DNA of 64,000 bases, from the NCBI RefSeq assembly GCF_020360975.1, contig NW_025408689.1, forward strand, positions 434,001 through 498,000, written 5' to 3'. The stretch comes from Hirsutella rhossiliensis (lineage: Eukaryota > Ascomycota > Sordariomycetes > Hypocreales > Ophiocordycipitaceae). Shown piece by piece: positions 34,080 to 45,200 of this stretch. Made by a program: the position numbers and the translations under genes. The stretch's first letter is position 1. Every line of letters starts with the position of its first letter. Below the pieces are notes generated by a model, which saw only the letters and a list, made by a program, of their open reading frames with translations, had not been told where the DNA came from and did no database searches.

Positions 34080-37000
34080 ATAACGAAAACCGACTCCTCT
34101 ACCGTCCCTATAGTCTATAGGACGATTCTTATAGAGCCCTAAGATTAGGATAAGTAGGTAAAGGAGCTACGGGCTCGTATAGATAGAACTATCTATAATT
34201 TAGTCTTCTTTAATAAGTAGGACCTTCTCGAGCCCCCTCTTTGTCCTAGAGCAACGGAATTTATAGAGGGAGCGTCCCTCTTCCCCGAGCTAACCTCTAT
34301 ATAATAAAGAGCTTTTTCTACTACCTTAGGTAACTATAAGAGTCACCGTAAGGCATACCTTTATAAGACGAAGCTACTAACTACTGCACGTATAGCGATA
34401 ACGGAATCCGTTAGTACTATAAAGCTAATTACTCTTTAAGAGGAAGAGACTCCTAGGTAGTAGCTTTTAAAGCTCGAGACCTCGATAGCTCCCTCGAAGG
34501 GCTATATAACTAACCGTATTAGGAAGACCTATACGGTATACCTAGGAGCCTTTTCTACTAGGAACCTACTAGCTTCTTCGTAGCTAGCTAAGTAGGAAGA
34601 GATCCTCGAGGAAGCTAACTAATACTTCCTTATAGAAGCTCTTTCCGGCTAGTAGCTATAGGATATATCTCTATTAATAAAGCCTATTAGTAACGGTTAC
34701 TCGACTATCTTTCGAGAAGCTAGCCGGGAACTAAACGAAGAGGCTACTAGAGTATAATAGTAAGTAGTCTTATTCCTTCGTAGCTAGCACTCGACCTAGA
34801 CGGCTCGACCTATAGCTGCTATAGCCCCTATTACTACGGCCCCCGCTACTGCTATTGCGGCTATTGCTCCTTTAGCTCCTCCTCCCTTAAGAGCATTAAT
34901 ACTATCTTTAACGGCTGCCGTAGGCCCGGCCCCGGCTCCGCCTCTTGCTCCGGGCCCGGCCCCGGTCCCGTTAGTTAGACCGGCCTAACTAGTCCCCTAA
35001 TAGACCTTTTAGTCCGTTAGTCGAAAAATCAGGGAACTAGTCGAAATCGAACCTCTTCGTTAAAATCAGCAATAAGGGGTAAAAAGGGGGGGTTTTTAAG
35101 CAGACCTTCTAGACTAGGACGAGGATTCCTCGAAGAAACGAACGAGGAGGAATCGACCTACCTACTAAGTATATAAAAAGCCCTATCGGCTAGAGGACTA
35201 CTAGTAGGTCTTCGAGGAAAACCGACCTAAAGGAGTTAACCCTTTAAAGAGACTACGAGAAATAGTATAATAGTCTCTTAAGGAGGACCCCTCGTTATAG
35301 AAGAAGATAGACGAGATTCGAGTTACTAGGAAATAGTAACTAACGCTGCTACTATAAATTCAAGGAAAAATCGTTAGTATAGTAAATCCGGCATTCGTCT
35401 TCCCTACGGATTAGTAAGACTAACCGTTAGGACCCTCTAACTATCCCCTACGAAAATCAGCTATCCTTAACTCTAGTACTTCCCTCGATATCTATAATAT
35501 ACTCTTACGATTCCGGTCCTTTAAGAAAGCATAGAAGGAATATCTTATTGCCGGGGAATTAACTATATAGATAGAGGGATATAGAAGGGTGAATTTTACG
35601 ATAAAATTACCTAACGGATCTATGCGAATTCTTTAAAGGAAAAGGGTAGCTTTTTGCCCTCGATTTTTAACGAGCTTAATTTCCTTCCGCCTTCTTCGAG
35701 AAGAAGGAATCTTCTAGGATATAACGTCTAAGCCTACGAGGCTAGTCTAGAAGAATTAGACTATCGGGCTTATCGAGGAGAAATTCGGTTAATTTATTCT
35801 CGAATTCTAACCTATTTATAGGAAGGAACTACTTAAGAAGTTAGCTTTCCCTACTAAGAGGAATAGGTCTACTATAAAGGACCCTCTTCCGGCAGCCTAA
35901 GGAGACGGTCTTCTTTAGTACGTAAGACTTAGTTACCTAGGCCCCCTAGCTTTATATAAGCTAGGCTAATAATAAGGCGTACGAATAAGGGGCCTAAAGA
36001 CCGTTAAATGCGAATACTACGGCTAAGGAAAGACTAGGAGACGAATTTCTAGACGAACGCTTTTACGGCCGGACTAGCCGTATAAGGAAATTTAGGTCGA
36101 CTAGACTAACGTCTCTAAGGATTAGGAAAGCTTCGTTAGGGTAATGTTTTTTATAGACGCTTTTTTAGGGATAGTTTTCCCCTATTTCTTATAGACCTAC
36201 TTAAGTAAGTATAACTAGTCTGCCCTCCTAGACTTTATTAACTAGATAAAATCCTACTTTAGCTACGAGGTAAAGAAGATACGGTCTAACGAAGAGCTAT
36301 TTACGAAGGATATCTTAAATTAGCTTTAAAAAAGGGGCATTTTACCCCTCCCGTTAGTACCGAATACCTAGGCCTAGAACGGAGGGGTAGAAAGATTAGG
36401 GGGTGCTATAATAGAAAGGGCCCGTACAATAAGACTTACTATAAGGCTTCCCTACGACCTTTAGAGGGAAGTCGTTAAGACCGCCTATTACCTATAGAAC
36501 CGGACCCCTAGAGGGACTACCTAAGGAATAGACTAGAAATCCCCCCTCGAGCTCTTTATAAAGAAGAGGGCCTCGCTAGCCTACCTTCGTGACTACGGCT
36601 ATAAGGTATACGCAATAACTACCGATATATAGCTAAAAAGGAAGAAGAAAAGAAAGCTTAATCCTAGAGCCTTTATTAGTTACCTCGTTAGTTATAATTC
36701 TACGAATATCTTCCGGATCTAGATTCCTCTTCTATAGAAGGTTATTTCGACTAGGGATATAATTTTCGACGAATCTAGCTTCTTCGATAGAAAGAGGGAT
36801 TAATAGCCCCTCTTACTCTTATAACGTTAGCTAATTTAGAAGATCTAAATTCCCCCGTCCTAACAGTCTTAAGAAGAGGCCCTAGACGAGGAAATAAAAG
36901 AAGAAACCGACGTTAAAGTAGTCGAGGATACCGCCGACTTCGAAGAAGAAGAGGAAGCTGCTAGATTAGATAATCTAGACGAAGAAGGAGACTATAGGAA

Positions 37001-38974
37001 AGCGGTAGAGCTAGAATACGCCTGCCTCTTAATGCCTCCTCTTACGGAATAAGAAGAAGATCTAGAAGTAGCTTTCTCTATTAGTCTTCCCGTCTCGACC
37101 CTTAAGGGGGTAGGAAAGGCATCTCTCTTAAAGGATTACCCGGCTGCTTTTTTATCCCTACTTTAAGAAGAAAAGGAAGGTATAGGGCCCGATATAAAAG
37201 AAGACTAGTTCTCCCTTATTTCGACCGATTTTCCGACTTCTACCTAACGCTAATAGAAGACGGTTCCTATAGAGCGTTTATAGTAGGCCGGCTATTTAAG
37301 CTAATATTAGTAAGGAAGGTATACAAAAGAGACCTCCCGGACCTACTAGTAAACTAAAAGTAGCTAGAAAGACACCCCTGTAGAGACTAGTTTTTCTAGG
37401 CCTAGAAAGACTACCTAGCCTTATACGAAGAGATAGGGTCTTTCGAAGAGGTCCTTAAGGAAAAAGTAAGAGGAAAATAGGTCCTTAGCTATAAGTAGGT
37501 CTTTATCTATAAGACTAATAAACATAGCTTCCTATAAAAGTATAAAGCCTAGCTAGTTATTTATAGGAACTAGTAGGAAAAAGGGGATTTACCTACTAGG
37601 GCAACTACCTTAGTAAGGATATCTTTTTAGACCCTTATAGCTATAGTAGTAGAATTCGACCTCGAGCTCGATTAGATAGATATAGTTAACGCTTTTATTA
37701 ACTACCTACTTAAGGAAGAAAAAGTTATCTATATATGCCTTCTACTAGGCTTTTAATAGCTAGGAAAGGTTCTACGGCTTAGGAAAGCTCTATATAGACT
37801 ATAAAGATCACCCCTTCTTTAGCAATAGCAGCATTTAATAGGTTCCCTCGAAGCCTTAGGCTTTACGAAAGTCCCTTAGGAACTATATATAATATAGAAG
37901 GGTAAAATCACGGTCTTCTTTTACGTCGATAATATTATCTAGGCTTACTTAAAAGAGGAAGAAGCTATTACTAGGGAGGCTATACGAGGCCTATAATAAA
38001 GGTATAAGATAACTAGGCTAGGGGAGCTAAAGTAGTTCCTAGGGATACGAATCCTTCGGAATAGGTCCTAATAGACTATCTAGCTTACCTAGGACGCCTA
38101 TATCGATAAGGTCGCTTATAAATTCCTCCCTAATTCCCTCGATAAGAAGCTTCCCTCTACGCCTATATTAGATAAAGAGCTTTTACTTAATCCGTCCTTT
38201 TAAGCTAGGGAGTAAGAGAAACACTAATATTAATAGAAGGTAAGCTCCTTACTTTTTTTAGCTATTTCTACTAGACCGGATATCTCTTTTATAGTCTCCC
38301 GGCTAGCTAGGCATAACTAGAATCCTAGCCCTAGGCATTAAGAAGTAGTAGATAAAGCTATCCTTTATCTCTATTTAACGAGATTATATAGTCTGCGCCT
38401 AGGAGGGCAGGGAAGGAAATAAGCTGCCGAAATCTTCCTTTATTCGAGCGATTCGTCCTTTACAGACAATTCTTTAGATAGAAAGAGCTTATAAGGGTAT
38501 ATTATATCCCTTTTTAGAGGAACTATTGCTTAGAGAGCTTCGAAGTAAGCTACTATTACGACTTCTAATATAGAGGTAGAGCTACTAGCTCTTTTAAAAG
38601 CGTTAAAAGAAGCGATTTTCCTTAGCCGGCTACTAATATCTCTATAACTATAAATTCCGACCCTATTAGCTATAGAATACGATAATATATAGACTATACG
38701 AATTCTTATAGAAAATAGTAAGTTATCGACCTAGCTATAGTATATCGATATTTACTAGTATTAGTTACGCTAAGAGGTCTAAAGGGGACTTATTTCCGTC
38801 TATTAGGTTCTAATAGTATTAATAAAAGCCGACGGTCTTACGAAGCCCCTACTAAAGTAGAAGCTAGCTGTCTTTTTATAGTAAATAAGGCTAGAAGACG
38901 TTCGAGAGAAGCTATCCTTAGAGGCCCGCCTTAAGAGTCTACGAGAGGAGCTAATAGCCCGTACGAGAAGGTAA
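34080..38974 (+). pseudogene. Copia N gag-pol, RIP-degraded
   Basis: Full-length family-1 polyprotein remnant. Start ATG has become ATA (34080). Gag runs to about 35100, including an Ala/Pro-rich linker at 34810-34980. Integrase lies about 36140-36740 (NGGAERLG near 36375). The acidic linker follows (36880-36990). Reverse transcriptase lies about 37480-38210, with the catalytic motif YVDN near 37925. RNase H runs about 38430-38850, and the likely stop is TAA at 38972-38974. Compared with A, a gag segment around 35140-35230 is rearranged: it reads LSARGLLVGLRGKPT-like in place of the zinc knuckle, so this copy appears to lack the CCHC box. Confidence 0.85.
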
Positions 38975-39257
38975 CGTCTATAGCTAAAGAAGAAGGAAGA
39001 GGTTTTTCCCTTTAGAGGGCCCCCTATTTTAATTAGGTTTTTCCCTTTAAAGAAGGCCCCCTTTCTTATAGGACTTTCCCCTCTTTAGGCCCCTTTTCCT
39101 TAAGTAGGTCTAAAAGAGCCTAGGGACCCGAAAGGGCCCCTGATTTCCTCGAGTAAAAGGAGAAGTATAGAGCTAAGAACCTCCTTTATACGCTTACTAG
39201 CCCGAAGCTATATTAGCTATGCCCTTACTATAAGGGCAGGCTATAGCTAAGGGGGTA
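38975..39257 (+). other. Copia N 3' untranslated region and polypurine tract
   Basis: Same organisation as 4270-4550 of A, ending in gctaagggggta (39246-39257) where the LTR should begin. Confidence 0.8.
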
Positions 39258-39612
39258 TATCGAAAATATATATAAAATGCATAAGTTAATTACGAGTAGA
39301 ACGGATACCCTATTGCCTATTTTAGCCTAGCGGTTCTAAAGATATCCGCGATACGAGAATAGGTAGAGCATAGAATATTCTAGTTAAATCCACTACTTAT
39401 ACTAGAACCTATAGTCTTACGTTAACTATCACGCTATAGTCAGACCACCTACTAAGTTAGGAAGATATACTATAGATAGAGCTTTTTAAGCACTATAGAA
39501 TATACTAGAAAGCTAACTAATTAATCTACTAGTAGGCGAGCAATAGTCTGTAAAAAACAAAGGATTTCCCTAGGAGTAGTAGATAGAATAAGTAAGTTTA
39601 TAAGTATCTTTT
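39258..39612. other. Lightly RIP-mutated island, left part
   Basis: About 355 bp unlike any other sequence in the window and containing many CA and TG dinucleotides (gcataag, ccactactt, cagaccacc, gagcaatagtc, aacaaagg). No convincing coding frame or RNA gene seen. It continues at 53812 on the far side of H1. It lies between the truncated end of N and the truncated start of I. Confidence 0.6.
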
Positions 39613-40061
39613 TATAACGACCGGTATTATTCCTAAGGGATAAACCTATTAAGGGGTTTATATTAGTAGATATAATAGGGCGTGGTCTAAGTAATAATAA
39701 GTATATTACGTTAGTAATAAGTCGGAGGTCGTAGACTATAGACTATAACTAGGTAATTAAAATTAGAGATAAATCGTAATAAAGATCTATATTAAAAGCT
39801 AGAGAGCTATCTATCTAAAAAAGTAAAAGTAGGTAGCTATATATACCTATAGAGACTTTCCTTAGATTATAGGCCTAGCTATAATCCCTAACGTTAGATC
39901 GTATAGAGCGTAGTAATCTCGTTAATCCTAGATTACTTAGATCTCTACGATCCCCTCGATCCTATATTTATTAGATAGTCGTGCCGACTATTTATCCGTT
40001 AGACCGTATTACGTACTTAACGCGGTCGACCGTTAGCGGCCTAGTAGCCGTGGTCGTAATA
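39613..40061 (-). repeat. H-family gypsy LTR, 3' copy of H1
   Basis: 449-bp LTR; sense start tattacgac and end gtcgttata, an inverted pair. Same length as 53358-53806 and 61304-61752. Confidence 0.93.
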
Positions 40062-40800
40062 CGATATCTCCCCTCCTTTTAGTCTTATCCGTAAGACCTA
40101 CTATAGCTACCTTAGCCGCCGTATATAAATATACCCTTATCGCGTCGTGCGTAAGTATATCGTTCCTTATCTCTTTATCCTTTCGGGATATACTACTAAT
40201 AGTATATCTAGTCGTATACTAAAAAATCGTTCCTAAAAAGCCTCTAAGCGCGCTACTCTTACTAAATATATCGACTTAAGTAGAGATCCTACCGATATAC
40301 CGTGCACTCGATGCTTTAAGGCGAAGAAAATAAATTATCGGATAGCCGAAAATTCTTCGCGCTATAATAATTATATTGCTAGTAGTCATCCCTATTATAA
40401 TAGTATTTTAGTAGCCTCTTCTTATAAGTATCTTCTAATTCTTTCTATACGTAGTAGCTAATATATTTCTTTTAGTAACTAAATTATTAGCGGAGCAGCA
40501 TAGGCTATATTCTAAAGAGGAGGAAGCTAGGGAAGCCTTATTAGAGCTTTAGGTATAGCTTATAAATCTTTAGTCGTAAATATCTATCGCCGTTAATCGT
40601 TTAGCTTATATCTAGAAGATTTAGAATTATATAAAGGAAAAGAGTTCCGAGTTATTTCGTCGTAGTATCTAAGAAGTAGATGCCGAGGATAGCGTTTTGC
40701 CTACGCTTAATATACATAAGTATTAGGTAGTAAATAACTTATAATCGTTAGGCGTTCCTAACGAGGCGAATTAGTCCTTATTCGGTATTAGTAAGGAGTT
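40062..40800 (-). pseudogene. H1 reading frame downstream of the chromodomain, unknown
   Basis: After the chromodomain a minus-strand frame remains open apart from TAA/TAG for about 240 codons, nearly to the polypurine tract. Readable segments include NSLLIPNKD, SSLEYSLCCSANNLVTKRN, YTISSISRKDKEIRND and AAKVAIVGLTDKTKRRGD. It may be a C-terminal extension of pol or a separate frame. No domain recognised. Composition is less mutated than the neighbouring pol. Confidence 0.45.
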
Positions 40801-41467
40801 TACGGATCTTAGTCCTTTAATCCCTCTTAAACCTTCTAGTAAAATTATCGAAGTAAAGAGCTATAGTAGGTTAAGTGCTTAAGTAGTTCCTAGGTATTTT
40901 CCTCTAGTCTATATCCCTTCTACTTAATAAGGTATTCTTATTACTAACCTTATTTTCTTATATCTAGTATTTATTCTACTTTATATTCTTAATCGTCGTT
41001 AACTTCGATTTTTTCCTATAGTTTAGCGTTTTATAGCGCTAGTTCTAATAATAAGATATAAAATATTAGGTATATCCGTATTATTATTAGTAGCGAAAGT
41101 TCGTAGTTAACTTTTAAAATAGTTTCCTTAACCTTAAACGGTCTAAGTTTCTTAAAATCTAATTTATTACTTAGTCGTTTTATTTTAATATTTCGTCGTA
41201 TAAGGTAGACTATATCTCCCTCTCGAAAGATTAGTCCCTATAATCTTTTCCGATTATAGTAAGTAGACATTCGTTCTCTAATAAATTAAAGTTCTTATTA
41301 TATTTCTTTATATAATTTTTATAGCTAATCTACTTATAATATCGCTCGTTCCGCTTATAGTCTTTATTAAGTAACCTTAAATACTTCTAGGTTATATCTA
41401 TAATTAGCGTATACTAGTAAGAGCTTAGTTATTTCTATAACTAAGCTATTATAAGCTAGTTACGTTA
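40801..41467 (-). pseudogene. H1 integrase C-terminus and chromodomain, RIP-degraded
   Basis: Continuation of H1 pol on the far side of copia B. It shows an integrase C-terminal segment (IVYLIRRNIKIKRLSNKLDF then PFKVKE, about 41230-41100). A chromodomain at about 40850-40990 reads EYKVE.ILDIRK, EYLIK.KGY and EENT.EPLKHL, with the aromatic-cage Trp codons changed to TAG. Chromodomains of this family bind modified histones and steer integration into heterochromatin; this copy is inactive. Confidence 0.82.
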
Positions 41468-41472
41468 TTAGT

Positions 41473-41947
41473 TCTCGCGAAGAGAGATGCGAGAAGTGCA
41501 TGAAAATGCACGAAGGTGAAATTAGAAGTAAGGGGTCAGATAGGCAGGGCAGAGAGATTTGATTCTTACGGGAGCAGCAATTGCGGCAGGGGAGTGATTA
41601 TTATATTGCCTTAATTCTCCTTCTTTCCTCTATCCAACGCCCTTCTTTATACCCGTCTAGCATCTTAATTAATATAGAAGATCCTGCTTAAAGAAGCTAC
41701 TAATGTCCTTTCGACTACCGAGCTTTTGCCGGTTTTTCCCCTCTTTTCTAGCCGTTGCCGGCACATCCGTCTTATCTCTCGCCACCTCTATAGGAAGCTA
41801 TCGCCACTTCTGCTTCCCCTCTTGCCCCTACCCTCCTCTCTACACCTCCTTTTAGCTCCTTCCTTAAAACCTGTTTTTCAGCTTCCTAGGTCCCTCGTAC
41901 TAAGGGATATCTCCGAGAACTGCGAAATCAGGCTACGCTTCGCGATA
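41473..41947 (-). repeat. Copia family 1 LTR, 3' copy of element B
   Basis: 475-bp LTR. The 83-codon frame at 41726-41977 on the plus strand, and its relatives in other LTRs, is antisense to the LTR and not a gene. Confidence 0.94.
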
Positions 41948-42224
41948 CACCCCCTTAGCTATAGCCTGCCCTTATAGAAAGGGTAAAGCTAAATACCTAG
42001 GCCGGTGAGCGTATAGAGGAGGTCTTAGTCTATACTTATCCCCTACTCGAGAAATCCGGGTTTTGGCCCCGGGCTCTTTTAGACCTACTTTAGGAAAAGG
42101 GGCCTTAAGGAGGAAATTAAGTCCTGCAAGAAAGGGGGGCTTCTCTAAGGACAAGTCCCTAAAAAGGGGGCCTTTAAGAAGAACAAGTCCTAATTAAGCT
42201 AGGGGCCCTCCTCTAGGACAAGTC

Positions 42225-45200
42225 CTAATTCCTCTCTTCGGCTACAGACGTCTCCTTCCTCCTACGTGCTATTAGCTCCTCTCGTAGACTCTTAAGGCGG
42301 GCTTCTAAGGACAGCTTCTCTCGAACGTCTTCTAGCCTAATTTGTTGTAAAAAGACAGCTAGCTTCTGCTTTAGCAGGGGCTTCGTAAGACCGTCGGCTT
42401 TCATCGATGCCGTTAGAACCTAACGGACGGAAATAAGTCCCCTTTAGACCTCTTAGCGTAACCAATGCTAGTGGATATCGATATGCCGTAGCCGGGTCGA
42501 TAGCTTACTGTTTTCCTCCGTAAGAATTCGTATAGTCTGCGTGTTATCGCATTCTATAGCTAACGGGGACGGAATTTGCAGTCGTAACGATATTAGTAGC
42601 CGGCTAAGGAAAATCGCTTCTTTTAACGCTTCTAAAAGAGCTAGTAGCTCTGCCTCCGTACTTAATGTAGTGACGGTAGCTTATTTCGAAGCTCTCTAAG
42701 CAATGGTTCCTCTAAAAAGGGACATAATATACCCCTGTGAGCTCTTTCTGTCTAAGGAATTGTCCGCAAAGGACGAATCGCTCGAATAAAGGAAGATTTC
42801 GGCAGCTTGTTTCCTTCCCTACCCTCCTAGGCGCAGACCATATGATCTCGTTAAATAGAGATAAAGGATAGCTCTGTCTACTGCTTCTTAATGCCTAGGG
42901 CTAGGATTCTAGTTATGCCTAGCTAGCCGGGAGACCGTAAAAGAGATATCCGGTCTAGTAGAAATAGCTAAAAAAAGCAGGGAGCCTACCTTCTATTAAT
43001 ATTAGTGTTTCTCTTGCTCCCTAGCTTAAAAGGACAGATTAGGCAAAAGCTCTTCGTCTAATATAGGCGTAGAGGGAAGCTTCTTATCGAGGGAATTAAG
43101 GAGGAATTTATAAGCGACCTTATCGATATAGGCGTCCTAGGTAAGCTAGATAGTCCGTTAGGACCTATTCCGAAGGATTCGTATCCCTAGGAACCACTTT
43201 AGCTCCCCTAGCCTAGTTATCTTATACCTTTATTATAGGCCTCGTATAGCCTCCCTAGCAGCAGCTTCTTCCTCTTTCGGGTAGGCCTAGATAATATCGT
43301 CGACGTAGAAGAAGACCGTGATTTTACCCTTTTATATTATATACGGTTCCTAAGGGACTTTCGTAAAGCCTAGGGCTTCGAGGGAACCTATTAAATGCTA
43401 TTGCTAAAGAAGGGGTGATCTTTATAGTCCGTATAGAGCTTTCCTAAGCCGTAGAACCTTTCCTAGCTGTTGGAAACTAGGAGGAAGTCGTATATAGATA
43501 ACTTCTTCTTCCTCGAGTAGGCAGTTAATAAAGGCGTTAACTGCATCTATCTAATCGAGCTCGAGGTCGAATTCTGCTGCTATAGCTATAAGGGTCCGAA
43601 AAGACATCCTAGCTAGGGTGGTTGCCCTAGTAGGTAAATCCCCTTTTTCCTATTAATTCCTATAGATAACTAGCCGGGCCTTGCACTTTTAAAGGAAGCC
43701 GTGTTTATTAGTCTTATAGATAAAGACCTACTTATAGCTAAGGACCTGTTTTCCTCTTGCTTTTTCCTTAAGGACCTCTTCGAAACACCCTATCTCTTCG
43801 TGTAAGGCTAGGTGGTCTTTCTAGGCCTGGAAAAACTGGTCTCTAAAAGGGTGTTTTTCTAGCTGCTTCTGGTTTGCTGGTGGGTCCGGGAGGTCTCTTT
43901 TATGTACCTTCCTTGCTGATACTGGCTTGAAAAGCCGGCCTGCTATGAACGCTCCGTGGGAACCGTCTTCTATTGGCGTTAGGTAGAAGTTAGAAAAAGG
44001 ATCGAAATAGGGGAGAGGTTAGTCTTCTTTAGTATCTATATCGGGCCCTATACCTTCCTTTGCTTCTCGAAGCAGGGATAAAAAGGCAGCCGGGTAATCC
44101 TTCGAGAGAGGTGCCTTTCCTACCCCCTTAGGGGCCGAGACGGGAAGACTAACTAAAAAGGCTGCTTCTAGATCTTCTTCTTACGTAGGAGGAGGCGTAG
44201 GTAGGTAGGCGTATTCTAGCTCTACCGCTTTCCTATAGTCTCCTTCTTCGTCTAGATCATCTAATCTAATAGCTTCCTCTTCGAAGTCGGCGTTATCCTC
44301 GACTGCTTCGACGTTGGTTTCTTCTTCCGTTTCCTCGTCTAGGAATTCTTCTTAAGACTGTTAGGAAGGGGGGATTTAAATCTTCTAAATTAGCTAACGT
44401 TAAGAGAGTAAGAGGGGCTATTGATCCCTCTTTCCGTCGAAGAAGCTAGATTCGTCGAAAATTATATCCCTAGTCGAAATAACCTTCCGTAAAAGAGGAA
44501 TCTAGATCCGGAAGATATTCGTAGAATTATAACTAACGAGGTAACTAATAAAGGCTCTCGGATTAAGCTTTCTTTTCTTCTTCCTTTTTAGCTGTGCATC
44601 GGCAGTTATTGCGTATGCCTTGCAGCCGTAGGCACGAAGGTAGGCTAGCGAGGCCCTCTTCTTCGTGAAGAGCTCGAGGGGGGATTTCCAGTCTGTTCCT
44701 TGGTTCTTAAAAAGGGTCTCTAGGTCCCTATAGTCCCTTAGTCCCCTAGGGTCCCTTAGGGTCCGGTTCCGAAGGTAACAGGCGGTCTTAACGACTTCCC
44801 TCCAAAGGTCGTGTGGAAGCCTTGCAGCAAGTCTTATCGTACGGGCCCTTTCTATCACAGCACCCCCTGATCTTTCTGCCCCTCCGTTCTAGGCCTAGGT
44901 ATTCGGTGCTAACGGGAGGGGTAAAATGCCCCTTTTTCGAAGCCAATTTAAGATATCCTTCGTAAATAGCTCTCCGTTAGACCGTATCTTCTTTACCTCG
45001 TAGCCGAAGTAGGATTTTATCTAGTTAACGAAGTCCCGGAGGGCAGACTAGTTATGCTTACTTAGGTAGGTCCGTAAGAAATAGGGGAAAACCATCCCTA
45101 AAAAAGCGTCTATGAAAAACATTACCCTGACGAAGCTTTCCTGATCCCTAGAGACGTCGGTCTAATCGACCTAAATTTCCTCACACGGCTGGTCCGGCCG

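Larger units (their letters stand above)
33450..39257 (+). mobile_element. Copia element N (family 1), 3' LTR missing
   Basis: Family-1 copia with a 488-bp 5' LTR, primer site, full gag-pol and polypurine tract. After the tract only about five bases of LTR (tatcg, 39258-39262) can be matched before unrelated sequence starts, so the 3' LTR is lost. No right target copy can be identified; the left flank is ataga (33445-33449). N truncates the histone-like frame. Mutation level is intermediate, similar to A. Confidence 0.9.

Noticed and set aside
41726..41977. Open frame in LTR beginning MPVFPLFSSR, with relatives at 4540-4806 and 47566-47826
   Set aside because: The same short frame recurs because the LTR recurs; it is antisense to the LTR and ends at or just beyond its edge.
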